Shown: positions 10,290 to 21,303, counted from the first letter of the stretch. The stretch: 64,000 bases of DNA from Incurvaria masculella (GCA_946894095.1 OX335645.2:17073001-17137000); one strand, 5' to 3'. The notes: a model not told the origin generated them from the letters alone. Numbers and translations are program-made.

Positions 10290-11640
10290 ATTAGTGTTCA
10301 TGTAAAACTGAAAGTCTTAGATTAAGATAAGGGCAATTCTCAAAAAAAGAATCATGATTTTTTCATTGAAGAGACACTTTCTTCATTTGAAATATTTGGA
10401 TTCTTGAAATAAACTGTGATAGTGTTTCCGCAAAACTGAAAGTCTTGGGTTAAGAAAAGTGATCTTCTCAAAAACAAATATCATAAATTTTCCATTCAAG
10501 AAATGCAGCCTTCATTTGAAAAAATTAGATTCTTCAGATAAATTATGCTAGTGTTAATGCAAAACCTAAAGTCTTAGATTAAGACAATGGATTATGTGGA
10601 AAAAAGAATCATCACGTCTCAATTGAACAGACAAATTCTTCATTTGAAATATTTTGATTCTTCAAATAAATTATGATAGTCTTTATGTAAAACTGAAAGT
10701 CTTAGATTAAGATAAAGGATATTCTCAAAAACAATCATTATCAGTTTTCGATTGAAGAGAGATTTTCTTCATTTGAAATATTTGGATTCTTGAAATAAAC
10801 TATGAAAGTGTTGCTGCAAAACTGAAAGTCTTGGGTTAAGAAAAGTGATCTTCTCAAAAAAAATATCATAAATTTTCCATTCAAGAAATGCAGTCTTAAT
10901 TTGAAATAATTCGATTCTTCAGATAAATTATACTAGTGTTAATGCAAAACCTAAAGTCTTAGATTAAGACAATGGAATATGTGGAAAAAAGAATCATCAT
11001 GTCTCAATTTAACAGACAATTTCTTCATTTGAAATATTTTGATTCTTCAAATAAATTATGATAGTCTTTATGTAAAACTGAAAGTCTTAGATTAAGATAA
11101 AGGATATTCTCAAAAACAATCATTATCAATTTTCCATTGAAGAGAGATTTTCTTCATTTGAAATATATAGATTCTTGAAATAAACTATGATAGTGTTTCT
11201 GCAAAACTAAAAGTCTTAGGTTAAGAAAAGGGTTCTTCTCAAAACAAAAATATCATAAATTTTCCATTCAAGAAATGCTGTCTTCATTTGAAATATTTAG
11301 ATTCTTAAGATAAATTATGCTATTGTTAATGTAAAACCTAAAGTCTTAGATTAAGACAATGGATTATCTGGAAAAAAGAATCATCGAGTCTCAATTTAAC
11401 AGACATTTTCTTCATTTGAAATATTTTGATTCTTCAAATAAATTATGATAGTCTTTATGTAAAACTGAAAGTCTTAGATTAAGAAAAAGGATATTCTCAA
11501 AAACAAGCATTATCAATTTTCCATTGAAGAGAGAATTTCTTCATTTGAAATATTTAGATTGTTCAAATAAATTATAAGAGTGTTCATGTCTATCTGATTA
11601 AGAAAAGAGGTCTTCTCGAGGTTTTTACCGAACCGAACGA
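10290..11640 (+). repeat. Higher-order satellite array: 127-bp monomers in trimers
   Basis: The signature AAACTGAAAGTCTTAGATTA recurs with variants near 10305, 10430, 10560, 10688, 10815, 10942, 11070, 11203, 11332 and 11459, so the monomer is about 127 bp. Monomers cycle through three types: TCTTAGATTAAGATAA, TCTTGGGTTAAGAAAAG and CCTAAAGTCTTAGATTAAG. Types repeat every 382-389 bp, giving at least three trimer units. Within-type similarity is visibly higher than between types. More diverged monomers extend to both sides (9700-10290, 12440-12860). Confidence 0.85.
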
Positions 11641-11771
11641 ACCTACGTTTCTAGCATTTAGATTCTTCTACTAAACTAAGCTCGTGTTTTAAAAGAATAG
11701 ATTATCTCAAAAAATATATCATATTTTCATTTAAGCTACCCTTTCTTCGTTTGATTTATTTAGATTCTTTA

Positions 11772-12110
11772 AACCTAACCTAACCTTGCCTAATACACCT
11801 AACGTAATCTAACATTTCCACACGTAACCTAATATAACCTATCGTAACCTAACGTAACCTACCTTAACCAAACGGAACCTAATGTAACCTATCGTAACCT
11901 AACGCAACTTAACGTAAACTAATGTAGTCTAACGTAACCTAACCTAACCTAACCTTAATATTGTTTTACATCTATTCGTCTAACCTAACGTAATCTACGG
12001 TAACCTAACATAAGTTAGCCTAACCTAACCTAACCCAACTTAACCTAACCTAACCCAACTTAACCTAACCAAACCCAACACACCTAACCTAACCTAACTT
12101 AACGTAACCG
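11772..12110. repeat. Degenerate TTAGG-like (AACCTAACGT)n block
   Basis: About 340 bp built from AACCTAACC and AACCTAACGT words. It includes short exact runs of CCTAACCTAACC, matching the insect telomere repeat (TTAGG)n read in reverse. Heavy sequence decay and a drift to a 10-bp period argue against a functional telomere. It lies inside the left arm of the 9.1-kb element. Confidence 0.75.
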
Positions 12111-12970
12111 ACCAATCGATAGCTAGGATGGGTGTACTTAAAATACTGGTGTAGTCAAGCAAAACGATTTTATTCCAATGTACATTTAATTTTTTGGACG
12201 ATCATCCATTACTTAATATTTTGGCTAATATCTATTTGTCCTCACGCCAATGTGATGAATCCAATTGGGTGATTATCTATACTTGGATTTAGTAAGATAA
12301 AAACATTGGAAAGAAAAGTATATTTGTATCCAAAATTTAAATGACTAACATATTTGTACTTGTATAAATCCATAGTTATTAGAATATCTGTTGTTAGATC
12401 ACGACAAAGGATGTCATCGAAATATATATCATCATTCAAGAAAGTTTTTCGTTTGACAAAGTTGGATTTTTAAAATCAATGTTGGTAGCGTTTATGTAAG
12501 TAAAACTGAATGTGTTGCATGCGATACATAATTATAAAAAAAACAATTTCAAGTGTTCATTCAAGCAAGTGTTCGGTAGGACAAATTTAGATTACCTATT
12601 AATATAAACTATGCTAGTGTTTACGTAAGCCTGAATATTTTAGATCGAATCCATTTTGAAAATAATAATGTTCAAGTTTTAATGTTCAAGAGAGATTTGC
12701 TTCCTTCTAAATATTTAGTTTCTTTAAATAAACTCCTTTAATGTTTCTCTAAGACTGAATGTCTTGAAATAAAATAATTTAAATAAAAAAATCTATACGT
12801 TTTCATTCAAGACTGACTTTCTTAATTTTAAATATTGAGATTCTTATTTCAAGACTTCTAACTTTGATTTAAGATAATGAATTCTTCAAGTCACGCCACC
12901 CTAACCGACCAATCAACGGCTAGGACTGGAACGGTAGAAAGACTGTTGTAAAAAGCAAAACGACCTAAAT
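12105..12970 (+). repeat. Diverged satellite monomers between direct repeats
   Basis: AACCGACCAATC followed by GCTAGGA and AGCAAAACGA occurs at 12107-12170 and again at 12902-12972, as direct repeats about 790 bp apart. Between them are older copies of the 127-bp monomer (for example AAACTGAATGTGTTGCATG). A duplication of array plus flank would explain this. Confidence 0.55.
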
Positions 12971-13038
12971 GCAAAACAAATAATTTTAAACGATCGGAAC
13001 AGGATATTTCGTGTCCAGTGCCAATATTAAATTCTCAC

Positions 13039-13300
13039 TGGTCATGGATGGCTAATACCACACCAACTATCACGATATTAGCCCAACACAACTCTTGGGA
13101 ACTAGGTGTCATTGCAGGATTTTCCTTTTATAGCACAACTATATTAAACTGAATGGAAAACACGGACAACATTCATTGTCGCGTCTATCATCGTTCAATC
13201 AATGCAATGGTACCAACCTGAGTGGGATTAGCTCTACCATCTTAGTGTGTTAGTATTAAAGGAGACCTACAGTAAAACGTAGAATCAGAACCACGAACGA
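13039..13300 (-). mobile_element. Diverged SINE body
   Basis: The shared SINE body in reverse: CATGGATGGCTAATACCACA, ATTAGCCCAACACA, AACTAGGTGTCATTGC and GGAAAACACGGACAA. The head is missing. It is inserted within the 9.1-kb element. Confidence 0.65.
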
Positions 13301-13339
13301 CGAATGCCTTAATTGGCTTCATGCAAGGAAAAACATGCA

Positions 13340-13790
13340 GTCGGCCCAATGGTATTATTATTGACGGATGATTACGGGAGAAGGGACTGTGGGATAATTC
13401 CAAATTTTGGGTATACAGCAGGTGGCAAAAATGGTATACACAATACCCATGAAAAGTATGTTTTGCTGGTTCGATTCCAGCCTCGCAGTATGGTCGTAGT
13501 TATTTTTAAGAAAGAAAGAAATAAATTCTTTATTGTGCAAATAACATTAAAAATAATACAAGAATACGATTCAATACAAATACAGAACAATAAAATCTAA
13601 CAGAGCGAAACTGCACAAAGGCGAGCTTTATCACTAAAAGTGATTTCTTCTAGTCAACCTTTAGGTTCAAGTTATTTTTACTGGGCTCTTTGTTTAATTA
13701 ATGTCTTCTTGCTTCACGATCGATTATACACACATACATATCACATTTCTTGGTATAAGCGACGTACCTGCTTAGTACGTAAAAGTATTA
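13340..13790 (+). mobile_element. Repeat family C, copy 1, split by a LINE end
   Basis: The segment has GGGACTGTGGGATAATTCC, GTATACAGCAGGTGGC and a B-box-like GGTTCGATTCCAGCC. After an insertion it continues with TTTTTACTGGGCTCTTTG and TGCTTCACGATCGATTATAC. The same order is seen at 62115-62460 and in part at 13820-14180. The Pol III-like B-box suggests a SINE. An upstream half (CGGCAATATGTTTGAA) is seen in the other two copies. Confidence 0.6.
13509..13669 (-). mobile_element. 5'-truncated non-LTR retrotransposon 3' end
   Basis: It is flanked on both sides by the perfect 11-bp direct repeat AGTTATTTTTA (13498-13508 and 13670-13680), a target-site duplication. The inserted piece resembles LINE 3' ends at 55388 and 61226 (GGCGAGCTTTATCACTAAAA, then an A/T-rich tail). 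It interrupts repeat family C, so it is younger than that copy. Confidence 0.75.
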
Positions 13791-13819
13791 CGTACGTAAT
13801 ACGTACGTTATTCAACCTA

Positions 13820-14180
13820 GGACCGGCTCTAGCGTCTGATACCAAATACGATTTTGGTGACTACGGCAATATGTTTGAAAGCTCAATCTTTGCAGTCAAT
13901 ATCCGTATTGCAGATGAAACGTTAAATAAATATATGTAGGTAAAATCTTAAACACTATGTTAGTAGGAGGCATTTCAAATGATGGGTATACAGAAGGTGG
14001 CAAATTTGGGGGAGTTTTGCTGGTTCGAGTCCAGCCTTGCAGTATATATTCATAAATTCATAATGTAGTTATTTTTACAGGACTCTTTTTTTAATGAATG
14101 TGTACTTGTTATACATACATATCACTTTCCTTTACAAAATAAAAATTTATCTAGTACTTGAGATACCTAGTATTTTTAAA
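13820..14180 (+). mobile_element. Repeat family C, copy 2
   Basis: It begins GACTACGGCAATATGTTTGA and continues with CACTATGTTAGTAGGAGGCA and GGTTCGAGTCCAGCC. Compared with the copy at 62115-62460 it lacks about 70 bp in the middle. It lies in tandem behind copy 1. Confidence 0.55.
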
Positions 14181-14439
14181 TTTCTTATTTTTTCAAGCAT
14201 AACATTATCTTAACGGTAGCGGCAAAGCCCTCAGACCTCTCCCTCATATTAGTTAGTCCCCTGTACAATTTCACGATAAATATGATAATGCAAAACAAAA
14301 ATTAAGCCAATTCTTCGGTGCGAAACTAGGTGAACTAATTGGTATTTACTTAAAGTGCGGCATGCGTAGTGGTTTGGCTCCGACAAGACCGACTATACAT
14401 ACTGGTAGTGCTGTGTGCAGATTCCAACCAGTTTTTTTA

Positions 14440-14545
14440 TGGAACGTGACATCAATGGCTAATACCAAACCTACTATCATAATATCTTATTTATAAGCCT
14501 GGCAATATTTACCTGAATACAATTGATAACACAGATAATACCCTA
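14440..14545 (-). mobile_element. SINE body fragment
   Basis: GACATCAATGGCTAATACCA followed by CTACTATCATAATAT and CCTGGCAATATT matches the start of the shared body in reverse. Strongly eroded. Confidence 0.45.
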
Positions 14546-14984
14546 ATTTTTAAGCAAATAAAATTTAATGGTAAGTGCCACTTGACACTTCTATCTAGTA
14601 AGTAAGGCCGATACTTTTTGAGTTCCGAAGTATACAATTTCGGAAAGGAAAAAAAGAGTTATACCCACAGTCTTCGGCACAAATAAACAACAGCCGTTAA
14701 ACATTAAGCTATTATTTACAAAAAGTTTTTTTTCTTAAAAAAAACAGTGGGAAGGACAGTATATTCATATATAACGAATTTGGCAAATTATTATGTAAAA
14801 ACACAACGTTTCTATGCATACAACCAAAAATCTTCATGTAATGTAATCCGATGTACATTTTAGGTAGCACACCTGTGTTATGCGGTAAACATAAGTAATC
14901 AAAAATAGACCAATACAATTTCAATTATTTAAAATGGGGACTTGTATCTTTTTACCAATTACGAAAATGTATCCACGCGTACGC

Positions 14985-15127
14985 AAGCGTCGTCGCGCGC
15001 CCAATCCGCTCGCTCGCTCATTCACTCTTGATTCGTACCGCTCGAGGTACGTGATGGTTGTTGTTAGTTTTTTTATTTGGTGACGTGCTGAGAACTTACT
15101 TTATTCATCTATGGTGCAGCAGAAATA
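14985..15127 (+). promoter_or_regulatory. Candidate promoter and 5'UTR of the decayed gene
   Basis: A short GC-rich island (CGCAAGCGTCGTCGCGCGCC, then repeated CGCT) precedes a possible 5'UTR intron: donor CTCGAG|GTACGT near 15044 and acceptor GGTGCAG|C near 15119, just before the ATG at 15128. No TATA box is evident. The island lies only about 130 bp before the start codon, which fits a promoter. Confidence 0.4.
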
Positions 15128-15649
15128 ATGTCTGACGATATTCCTACAATCATAACTACCATCGAAAGCTTACTGCAGTGCTGGGACGTTCCATCCGACA
15201 ACATCCAAATGTTTATTGGTGAGTAATGCAGTATTATTGTACTTTCACGTCGAACATGACTTCAAGCACAGCGTTCTTTAATAACTTACGATAGTTGACA
15301 GTATTTTGTTATCATTGGTATTGAAATGAAGATATGTCCACCTGGCCTTCTCTGCATGGCCCTTCGTACATCTTTTTCCATACTATGTCCCAGCACCAAA
15401 CAATGTAGCAGCAGAGATGTATTTTTTCTCAGAAAATAAACAACACATTATATTATTCTTTTTCTATAAGCGACTGAAGAAGACATAACCTGGCTTAACA
15501 AAAACAAGGAACCGTGGGACACGGTAATCTTCAAATGGAATCATGCTTGACATTGAGATCAACATAAATGGACTGACGGTGCACGTAGTTCGTGCAACAA
15601 TTTCCCGCTCTTAATGATTTGATAAGCGATATCTTGGTAAGTTTTTTTT

Positions 15650-15970
15650 TTATATTTCCACTTAAGCAAGACTTTTTTATTTAAGATATTAAGATCCTTA
15701 CCTAAAACTCAGCGAGATTTTATGTAAAACTGTCAATGTGTGTGTGTAAATATTCTCAGTTTTAATAAAAATTCATGTTTTCATTCAACAATGACTGTCT
15801 TAGTTTGACATATTTCGATTCTTCAAATAAAAATGTCTAGCGATTATGCAAAACTTAATATGTTGCATCAAAAAAACGGATATTCTTTAAATAATGTTGT
15901 CTTTAAGCTTTACTTTAAGTGAGGTTTTCTTCGCATGAATATTTAGATTCTAAAAATAAACTTTGCTTTA
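15650..15970 (+). repeat. Satellite monomers of left-arm type inside an intron
   Basis: About two and a half diverged monomers (for example TTCAACAATGACTGTCTTAG, CGATTCTTCAAATAAAAATG) lie between exons 2 and 3 of the decayed gene. They have the same orientation as the left-arm array. They link the array and the gene as parts of one unit. Confidence 0.6.
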
Positions 15971-16478
15971 CCTAGGTATGTGTGTGCTTACCACGACAAG
16001 AAATTATATGCTAGAAACAATAACATGAAAAAATACGTTATTTAACATACGGTTCATAACAATCAATTACGATATTTGACATTTATGTGTGTTATAATTT
16101 TCAGATTAACTAGGATTTTGACGAATCTTCCCTGAAAAATCAGCACCTTTTCACTAATTTTATTTGATTAATTAATCGAGTAAACGAGGTGCATTTAAAA
16201 GCTGCGCTGCGAGCAACTAATGGTACAGCAGATATAAAGGTATTTAGATTATAATAATTATTATTGTTATGGAAAATGGTAAAATTGTTTGCTTGAGCTA
16301 TCTTCCCCATACATTTTGGAAATAATTTCAGAACCACTGCAAATTCACTTGTTATTTTGGTATTTAACACCAGTCAGCCGATATTTTTTAACCATAACTG
16401 AATTAAATTACGACAAAAACTACAAATATGCTACCACATTTCTTTTCGCTATAATTTGACGCCGGATACATTTTGTCA

Positions 16479-16839
16479 GCTTTGGTAGCCCAGTGGTGCG
16501 ACGCCTTGTAATTCGATAAGCTGGGGAAGCACCTCTGAACGCGGTTTGGTTCTGGATGGGGGACAATTTTCAACCGTTGAGGCTGGTCGTGGTTCAGATT
16601 CCACGTAAAATTATAGGGGACCTAACTCCTTACTAACTAAGAAATCCCGCCCGGGTTGGTACCATCGCATTGATTTAACGAAAACGCAATGAAAATTGTC
16701 CGTGTTTTCCATTCAGTTAAATAAAGCCGAGCAATATTAGGAAAGTCTGGCATCGCACCTAGTTCCCTTGTGGTGTGTTAGGCTAATATCTTACTTTCAG
16801 TTTGGTATTAGCCATCTATGTCCAGTTACATAAAAAAAA
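16479..16839 (+). mobile_element. SINE family B (tRNA/5S-like head), complete
   Basis: The head starts GGTAGCCCAGTGG (exact A-box). Further on it has GGTTCTGGATGGGGGAC, close to the box C region of animal 5S rRNA. The shared body follows (GATTCCACGTAAAATTATAG ... GGTATTAGCCATC) with an A-rich tail at about 16830. It sits in intron 3 of the decayed gene. Confidence 0.65.
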
Positions 16840-17369
16840 TAGTTTTCAAGAAAATAAAACCTACTAACACATATAAGAGAAGGATAACACAGATTTCGCA
16901 CACCAAAAGCATAAAATTGGCTTATAACAGTGGTTTTTAAATTATTTATAAACTAGGGTTATATATATTATAGGCTTTATTATTGGGTTTCCTTCCCAGC
17001 AACGACAAGTTAGCTAATGTAAAAACATAATCACCCCTAAAATGTTTAGTGTAAATTCGTTATGTAAAAGATTGTCATTACGAAAAGAAAACGTTTTTTA
17101 TGATCAATGTATTAATTACATTCTGTGTAATATTTTTGGGATTTTCAATATTTAAAATTGTCTACAAATCACTATATAATGAATGATTAATCATAGTTCT
17201 CACTCTTTTTCAGAATAGTGGAGATGTCGAAACCAAAAGGAAAAACACATAAACACATAAAAAGGCCCAGCAACTGTATAATCCTTAGAACATATGAAGC
17301 TACTTATTGTTGTTACATCAGATAAAAACATACCGATGCGTAATAGTTTGTTTTTTAAATTAATTAGAT

Positions 17370-17391
17370 AATAAATATTGAAAACAATAAA
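17370..17391 (+). terminator. Tandem poly(A) signals of the decayed gene
   Basis: AATAAA occurs at 17370-17375 and 17386-17391, about 120 bp after the stop at 17250-17252. Spacing and position fit a short 3'UTR. Confidence 0.45.
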
Positions 17392-17459
17392 ATCCTTATT
17401 TTATTATTTTACTTTAATAATTGTGAAATTCACAAGATGTTAAATGTTCACAGGAAGCT

Positions 17460-18768
17460 GAATGTATCTTGAAAGAAAACAAAGTATGTAAGGGATGGTG
17501 TTCATTAGACGTCAGGAAAAAATATTTTTCTTTCTTCTAATTAACATCGTTTCCGAAAGTATTAGCTTTGTTTTCTTTCAAGATTACATTCGGCTTGCTA
17601 TGAACATATATTACGATAGTACGATAGACTCTTGGTCTAAGAATTTCAAAATTTGGATCCAAGAAAAGATATTGGTACACCAATAGATCATTTAATTCAA
17701 TCGAAGAAATATATATCTTGATTTAATAACTTCATAATCTCATTCTAAGAAACAATATTTGTATATCAAGAAAAGTATTAGCATTGACTAAGAAATAATT
17801 TCCTTCATTTAAGAAACAAATATTTTGGTCTAACAATTTAATCGATTTGTTCCAAGAAATGATATTATCACAACAAGAATATCATTAGCATTAACCGAGA
17901 AATAATTTTGTTAATTCAAGAAACAACTGTCTTGGTATAATAATTTTATAGTTTAAATTCAAGAAACGATATTGATAAACCGAAAAAAGTACTACGTCAA
18001 GACAAGATATCACTTGCTTCATTGAAGAAACAAATGTCTTGGTCCAAGAATTGTACACTTTTACTCCAAGAAACAGTATTGTTATACCAAGAAAAACATT
18101 AGCATTGGCTAAGAAATTATTTACTTCATTGAAAAAAATAAGATATTGGACTAATATTATAGTTTTAATTCAAGAAACGATATTCGTTCACCAAGAAAAG
18201 TATAGACATTGACCAAGAAACCATATTCTTAACTCAAGTAACAACAGTTTTGGTCTTAAAATGTTATAGTTTTATTACAAGAAACGATATTGGTAGACCA
18301 AGAAAGGTGTTAGAATTTGCCAAGAAAATATTTACTTCATTGAAGAAAAAAAAATCTTAGTCTAATAATATATAGTTTCGTTCGAAGAAACGATATTATT
18401 ACACCAAGAAAAGTAGTGGTTAGGCCAAAAAAATATTTACTTGAGGCAACACAATGATGTTTTAATTTAAGTAATTAATTTGTTACATATACTATTTATT
18501 TTCTTACAACAAGAATAATATATCTTCAACTAAGAAAAGTGGCAACTTAAATTAACGTTACGATAATCTTGATTTAAATACTTTAACAACTTAAAGCAAG
18601 AGACCAGCAAAATCTTATTTCAAGTATATAAATTCTTGGAACAAAGTAACTATTTTAAGAATATAATTATTCTATTTTAAGAAAATATTTTGTTCCCGAA
18701 TATGTGAATCACGCATTGCTTTGAATCAAAGCAATTTGCTTTATTTCAAGAAATTATTTTTTACCGTG
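17460..18768. repeat. Right-arm tandem array of the 9.1-kb element
   Basis: The words CAAGAAACGATATTG, CACCAAGAAAAGTATTAG and AAGAAATAATTTACTTC cycle with a period of about 105-120 bp from about 17600 to 18430, then decay outward to the terminus. It is not a simple inversion of the left array, although both are rich in CTT...AAG words. Confidence 0.7.
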
Positions 18769-20611
18769 TGTTCTTAGTATATTTTCTACGGAACACGTGC
18801 GCATCCCACATAAAGACGGAAATTTTCCGACCTTCGCAACTTAAGCTCTGAGCGAAAAGCCGCCAAAAATCTCACGAATATTGTACGAAAATTAAATGAA
18901 ATCAGCAGCAGTGTGGTATCTTTTGAGATGGTAATTCATCGAACGAACTCTTGAACCCTCACTTCCTCTGTTTCGCCGACTCGAAACTAGATGAAAAGTG
19001 TAGTCAGCCTTGGCAGCCACTCACCAAGTAGCTACTCAGTGCAAACAAACCCAGCGCGATTCCAATCACGAGTCTTCACCTATCACAACATTCGGCGGCG
19101 CCACGTTTAAATGGAGGCTTCGCCAAATCTCTCGACGCCGAGAGCTTCGCAAACAGGGGAGCAATTCTCTATTAAAACAAAGGAGTTTCCGCTCTAGCGC
19201 TACCCCCGCGTCCCCCACCCCGCGCTTCCCTCCCACCCCGCTGCGCATCTTCAACCCGCTGCCTCCCTCCAGAAATAATTCTTTTTTTAAACCGATCACT
19301 ATGGTAATGGAAATGCTTCCTAATTTATCACGGCATTTACACTTTCCCTAGGTGTTCGTTTTCTAAGTGTTTTGTACCCATTAAGAGCATCCTTATACCT
19401 AAACATTTTCGACCAATTTTTGCGATTGAAACGAGTCCCCGACGTCTCGCTTAGTTAGAGCAGCTCGGACTAAACCTTTTTTTTTATTGTTTCGTTAAAA
19501 ACATTCTGATATTTTAGTAGAATCGACCGTGAGACAAAGGCACATTAATTAAAGATACAGCCCTAAACATATATAAACCAATACTTTTCTACAAAACATT
19601 GTTATCGCCAGAACGCGTGACATAACCCAGTGAACTCGATAGCATATCAATACGAAATCCTTTAAACAACGACATTATAACTTAGTCCGCTCTTGCCAAC
19701 TTACAAGCTAATGACTCTGCTTACTCCAGCTGGTCGCGCGCTGGCACTAAGGCTGGATACTTACCTGAGTGCTCTCGTCGCTCACCAGGCCTGGCTGGAT
19801 GCTGGGTACAGAGGTGGCTCAGCACATGCAAACGCCGAAGACTACTTCTATTTTTTATTTATTTTTTATGAAAAACAATAAGAGTAACATAGGAATCTTA
19901 ATATAAGTGTTAATTTATTGCTTAGAAAATATGTTAGTCCGGCTTCGTATTTCACAAGTTTAGCAAAAGTAGTAGGACGAAGGAGTATATGTATAGTGTA
20001 GAACAAAGAAACAAAATAAGAAAAACTTACAGCTATAGATCACGCGTTGTTTCGTCTGCTGTACTTTCGCTTTGACCTATGCCGGTTACAAAAAATAATA
20101 TAATTTATGCCACAACACAAAAAAACACTAGCAGTCGTTTTTACTCTCGGCGTGTATGCATGTATGTAAAAATAAAAATAAATATACGTAAAATTAAATA
20201 ACGAAAAATTTAATAGGGAACACTGACGTTTATTTGCTAGTTCTTCTTCTCACAATAAATATTTTTGTGACAAATTATTGTAGCTTAAAAACCAAATAGA
20301 ATTGTCACTTTAATTCAAATCGAAATTAAATTGAAAAACTTTTGACAACCATTTTCTTTCCTTTAGTTATTTTAATTATTTAACCAAACTATCAATTTTT
20401 AATTTAGTGGGATGGGAATTAATATGAACAACTTACAGGCGCACTTTTCTAGATTCCGTTCGAATCCTTATTTACAATGTGAACAAAAGATTTATATCAT
20501 CGCGGGTGTCATTTCTGGTTCCTGAGCACCGATATAAGGTCTCAGCGGTTGACTAAAGTATTATTATCTAATGTTTCGCCGGTTGCAGTTTTAGAGAAAT
20601 TATTAGAGAGC
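18769..20611. other. No gene recognised; GC island at 19000-19270
   Basis: The island contains CATTCGGCGGCGCCACG and a C-rich CCCCGCGTCCCCCACCCC stretch. A moderately GC segment at 19725-19850 has a 62-codon frame of no known family. The rest is AT-rich background. Confidence 0.35.
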
Positions 20612-20786
20612 CACGTGACAGGCAAGTCAGTAATTCAATCTAATGCTTAGTTGCATTTCGTACCATGCTAACTGTCAAACGACGAACGAAACGAAATTTA
20701 CCAGTTATTGTGGCAAGTAATCCATCTAAACCTCAGATTTAATCACTGTCTTGGCAGTTCACCCTCCGAGTTATTTACCCTGGTAA
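20612..20786. mobile_element. MITE family Q, copy 2
   Basis: GTGACAGGCAAGTCAGTAAT on the left and CAGATTTAATCACTGTC ... CCGAGTTATTTACC on the right correspond to the arms of 8518-8713. The arms are clearly more diverged than in copy 1. Confidence 0.65.
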
Positions 20787-20874
20787 AGCGCCTGAAGGTA
20801 ATTAATTTTGGTACACGAGGAACATAGTCACATATCACACGCACATTTCGTGTTGCAACTTTGAGAATAGAGTT

Positions 20875-21130
20875 GTACCGCTTTCTCCGCCGTTTCCGTT
20901 CCACCACCGCGCCGCGGCCACGGCGGAGGCGACTCACTTGGCGACCGTGAATATTCCATGAGTATGTAAATGCAGCTGAAATTTATGAAAGCTCCGCCGC
21001 TCCGCCGCCGTCCTCATTTGCCCGCTCGTTTTTTACCGGCGCCTGAATTATTAAGCTCCGCCCGCCCGCCGCCGCCGCCGCCGCCTCCCTACCGCGCCGC
21101 CCTAAATTATTGTTATGGCGGATTTTTTGA
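20875..21130. promoter_or_regulatory. CpG/(CCG)n island with ATTA-type flanks
   Basis: GCGGCCACGGCGGAGGCG and a long CCGCCGCCGCCGCCGCC run alternate with TGAATTATTAAG and CTAAATTATTGTTATGG. A CAGCTG E-box lies at about 20972, the site class bound by proneural bHLH proteins, known activators of sens in flies. Enhancer function is inference. Confidence 0.35.
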
Positions 21131-21303
21131 TTTCTTGAAAGTGGTTAGTAAATTTTGCGGCCAAGCGCGCGGTGAACTAATTTTTGGTTTTGTTTTAACG
21201 TTTATTTATGTTTTTTTAACATTGATTCTGTGCCGTGTGGATTCCGGCACATACAAAAATACGATCGGACCCACTACATTTACTCATGGTAGTATACCAT
21301 GTC

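Larger units (their letters stand above)
15128..17252 (+). pseudogene. Decayed four-exon gene with SAM-like N terminus, inside the 9.1-kb element
   Basis: Exon 1 (15128-15218) reads MSDDIPTIITTIESLLQC and ends phase 1 at a consensus donor G|GTGAGT. Exon 2 starts at 15471 after TTCTATAAG with the matching two bases and reads TEEDITWLNKNKEPW to a TGA at 15548. A second donor (TTG|GTAAGT at 15637), with another frame open just before it, suggests a frameshift within exon 2. A third exon (16105-16239, after TTTTCAG and before AAG|GTATTT) is a single frame with two stops, including DFDESSLKNQHLF. A fourth (from 17214, after CTTTTTCAG) gives SGDVETKRKNT and a stop, followed by AATAAA signals. Exon 3/4 phases agree. 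The LLQCWDVP...TEEDITWL pattern resembles a SAM domain with its middle deleted; that is inference. Whether it was the element's own gene or a captured host gene is unknown. Confidence 0.5.
9665..18768. mobile_element. 9.1-kb element with short TIRs, satellite arms and a decayed internal gene
   Basis: The left end reads CACGGTAAAAAA. The right end is its exact reverse complement (TTTTTTACCGTG, ending at 18768), and similarity continues inward (GCTTGAATTAAG against TTCTTGAAATAA). TG lies just outside both ends, a possible but weak 2-bp target duplication. Inside, in order, are about 3.2 kb of 127-bp-type monomers with a TTAGG-like block, a zone of SINE and LINE insertions, a decayed spliced gene (about 14990-17400), and about 1.3 kb of a different tandem array. 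The nested insertions and gene decay show it is not young. Unit status is inferred from the matching ends; the superfamily is not assigned. It could instead be two satellite blocks that happen to share a terminal motif. Confidence 0.5.

Noticed and set aside
10290..11640. CRISPR-like regular repeats
   Set aside because: The spacing is regular, but the whole 127-bp unit is repeated, with no unique spacers, and the genome is animal.
11772..12110. A true telomere
   Set aside because: Degenerate, 10-bp drift, and flanked on both sides by satellite of the same element.
13313..13600. A 95-codon protein
   Set aside because: It lies across repeat family C and an inserted LINE tail.
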